DNA from: Prorocentrum cordatum
Lineage: Eukaryota > Sar > Dinophyceae > Prorocentrales > Prorocentraceae
Direction of reading: 5' to 3'
Assembly: GCA_963575745.1 (NCBI GenBank)
Contig: CAUYUJ010003681.1
Coordinates: 51,001 to 115,000, forward strand
Length of the DNA: 64,000 nucleotides
In this document: positions 63,706 to 64,000 of the stretch, in pieces
How the letters are laid out: each line of letters opens with the position of its first letter
Position numbering within the stretch: position 1 is the stretch's first letter
Translations under genes and position numbers: made by a program
Notes under the pieces: model-generated
Told to the model about the DNA's origin: nothing
Seen by the model: the letters and a program-made list of their open reading frames with translations, nothing else
Database searches by the model: none

Positions 63706-64000
63706 CCCTGTCTCTTTGCAGTTCTCCCAGCGAGATGGACAGGCGGTGGACTCTTCACAAGACGGGGTCCCGCCTGAACGGCAGGCCCACGGGACGCTTG
63801 TCTGTCAAGAGGGGGCTTTTGCCGCAGTGGGCAGGGCTATTCCAGATTTCGTAATAAAAGGGAGGGGGTCTGGACCCTCCAAGACACGCCATTTCAGACC
63901 TCCCCCGTGGGAGAAGCCTCCAAGACATCGTCCCCAGACCCCCCAGGCCCTCCAAGATAGCCTGGAAGAGACCCCCCCCGAAATGAGACCCCCCTCCCTT

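Overview
This window looks like nuclear DNA of a dinoflagellate. The strongest sign is a tandem relict of the dinoflagellate spliced leader (DinoSL) at 12787-12822, the footprint of a trans-spliced mRNA that was reverse-transcribed and reinserted. Supporting signs are GC-rich, gene-poor, repeat-laden sequence, GC-AG introns, hairpin-bearing repeats inside introns, LINE remnants of a type I know from dinoflagellates, a CCCH zinc-finger gene and a dinoflagellate-style coiled-coil family. I cannot fix the genus; the composition would suit Prorocentrum or Symbiodiniales.

Layout. 1-137 is the last exon of an unidentified gene. 138-4570 holds GGA tracts, a duplicated module carrying a worn DinoSL-like sequence, and a CCCH zinc-finger ORF (3548-4414). 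4570-8900 is repeats. 8924-10423 is a three-copy, about 0.5 kb tandem array whose units carry a broken fragment of the zinc-finger gene. 10424-12786 and about 15710-18520 are two diverged copies of one segment; between them lie the DinoSL relict and a decayed LINE. 18.5-34.9 kb has no convincing intact gene: two satellite arrays around a 1.4 kb GAC-rich block, GTGCC-rich DNA, a large CTC/GGA inverted tract and a second LINE remnant.

34888-41936 is the best gene: an eIF2A-like translation factor for which I could assemble eight exons in one open frame. A PDZ-like domain (exons 4-5) lies between blades of its beta-propeller, and its introns carry related hairpin elements in both orientations, as expected of introners. 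43.5-46.9 kb on the minus strand is a frameshifted coiled-coil gene whose GC-AG intron is bounded by an 8-bp direct repeat and contains a second, lysine-rich ORF. 46.9-48.2 kb has fold-back elements.

48.2-64 kb is mostly minisatellites and satellites, including an about 0.9 kb composite module seen about six times in both orientations.

Identifications of LINE, coiled-coil, PDZ and eIF2A sequences come from reading translations and recalling families; no search was run. The many long open frames over GGA, GAT, GAC and CTC tracts were not treated as genes.
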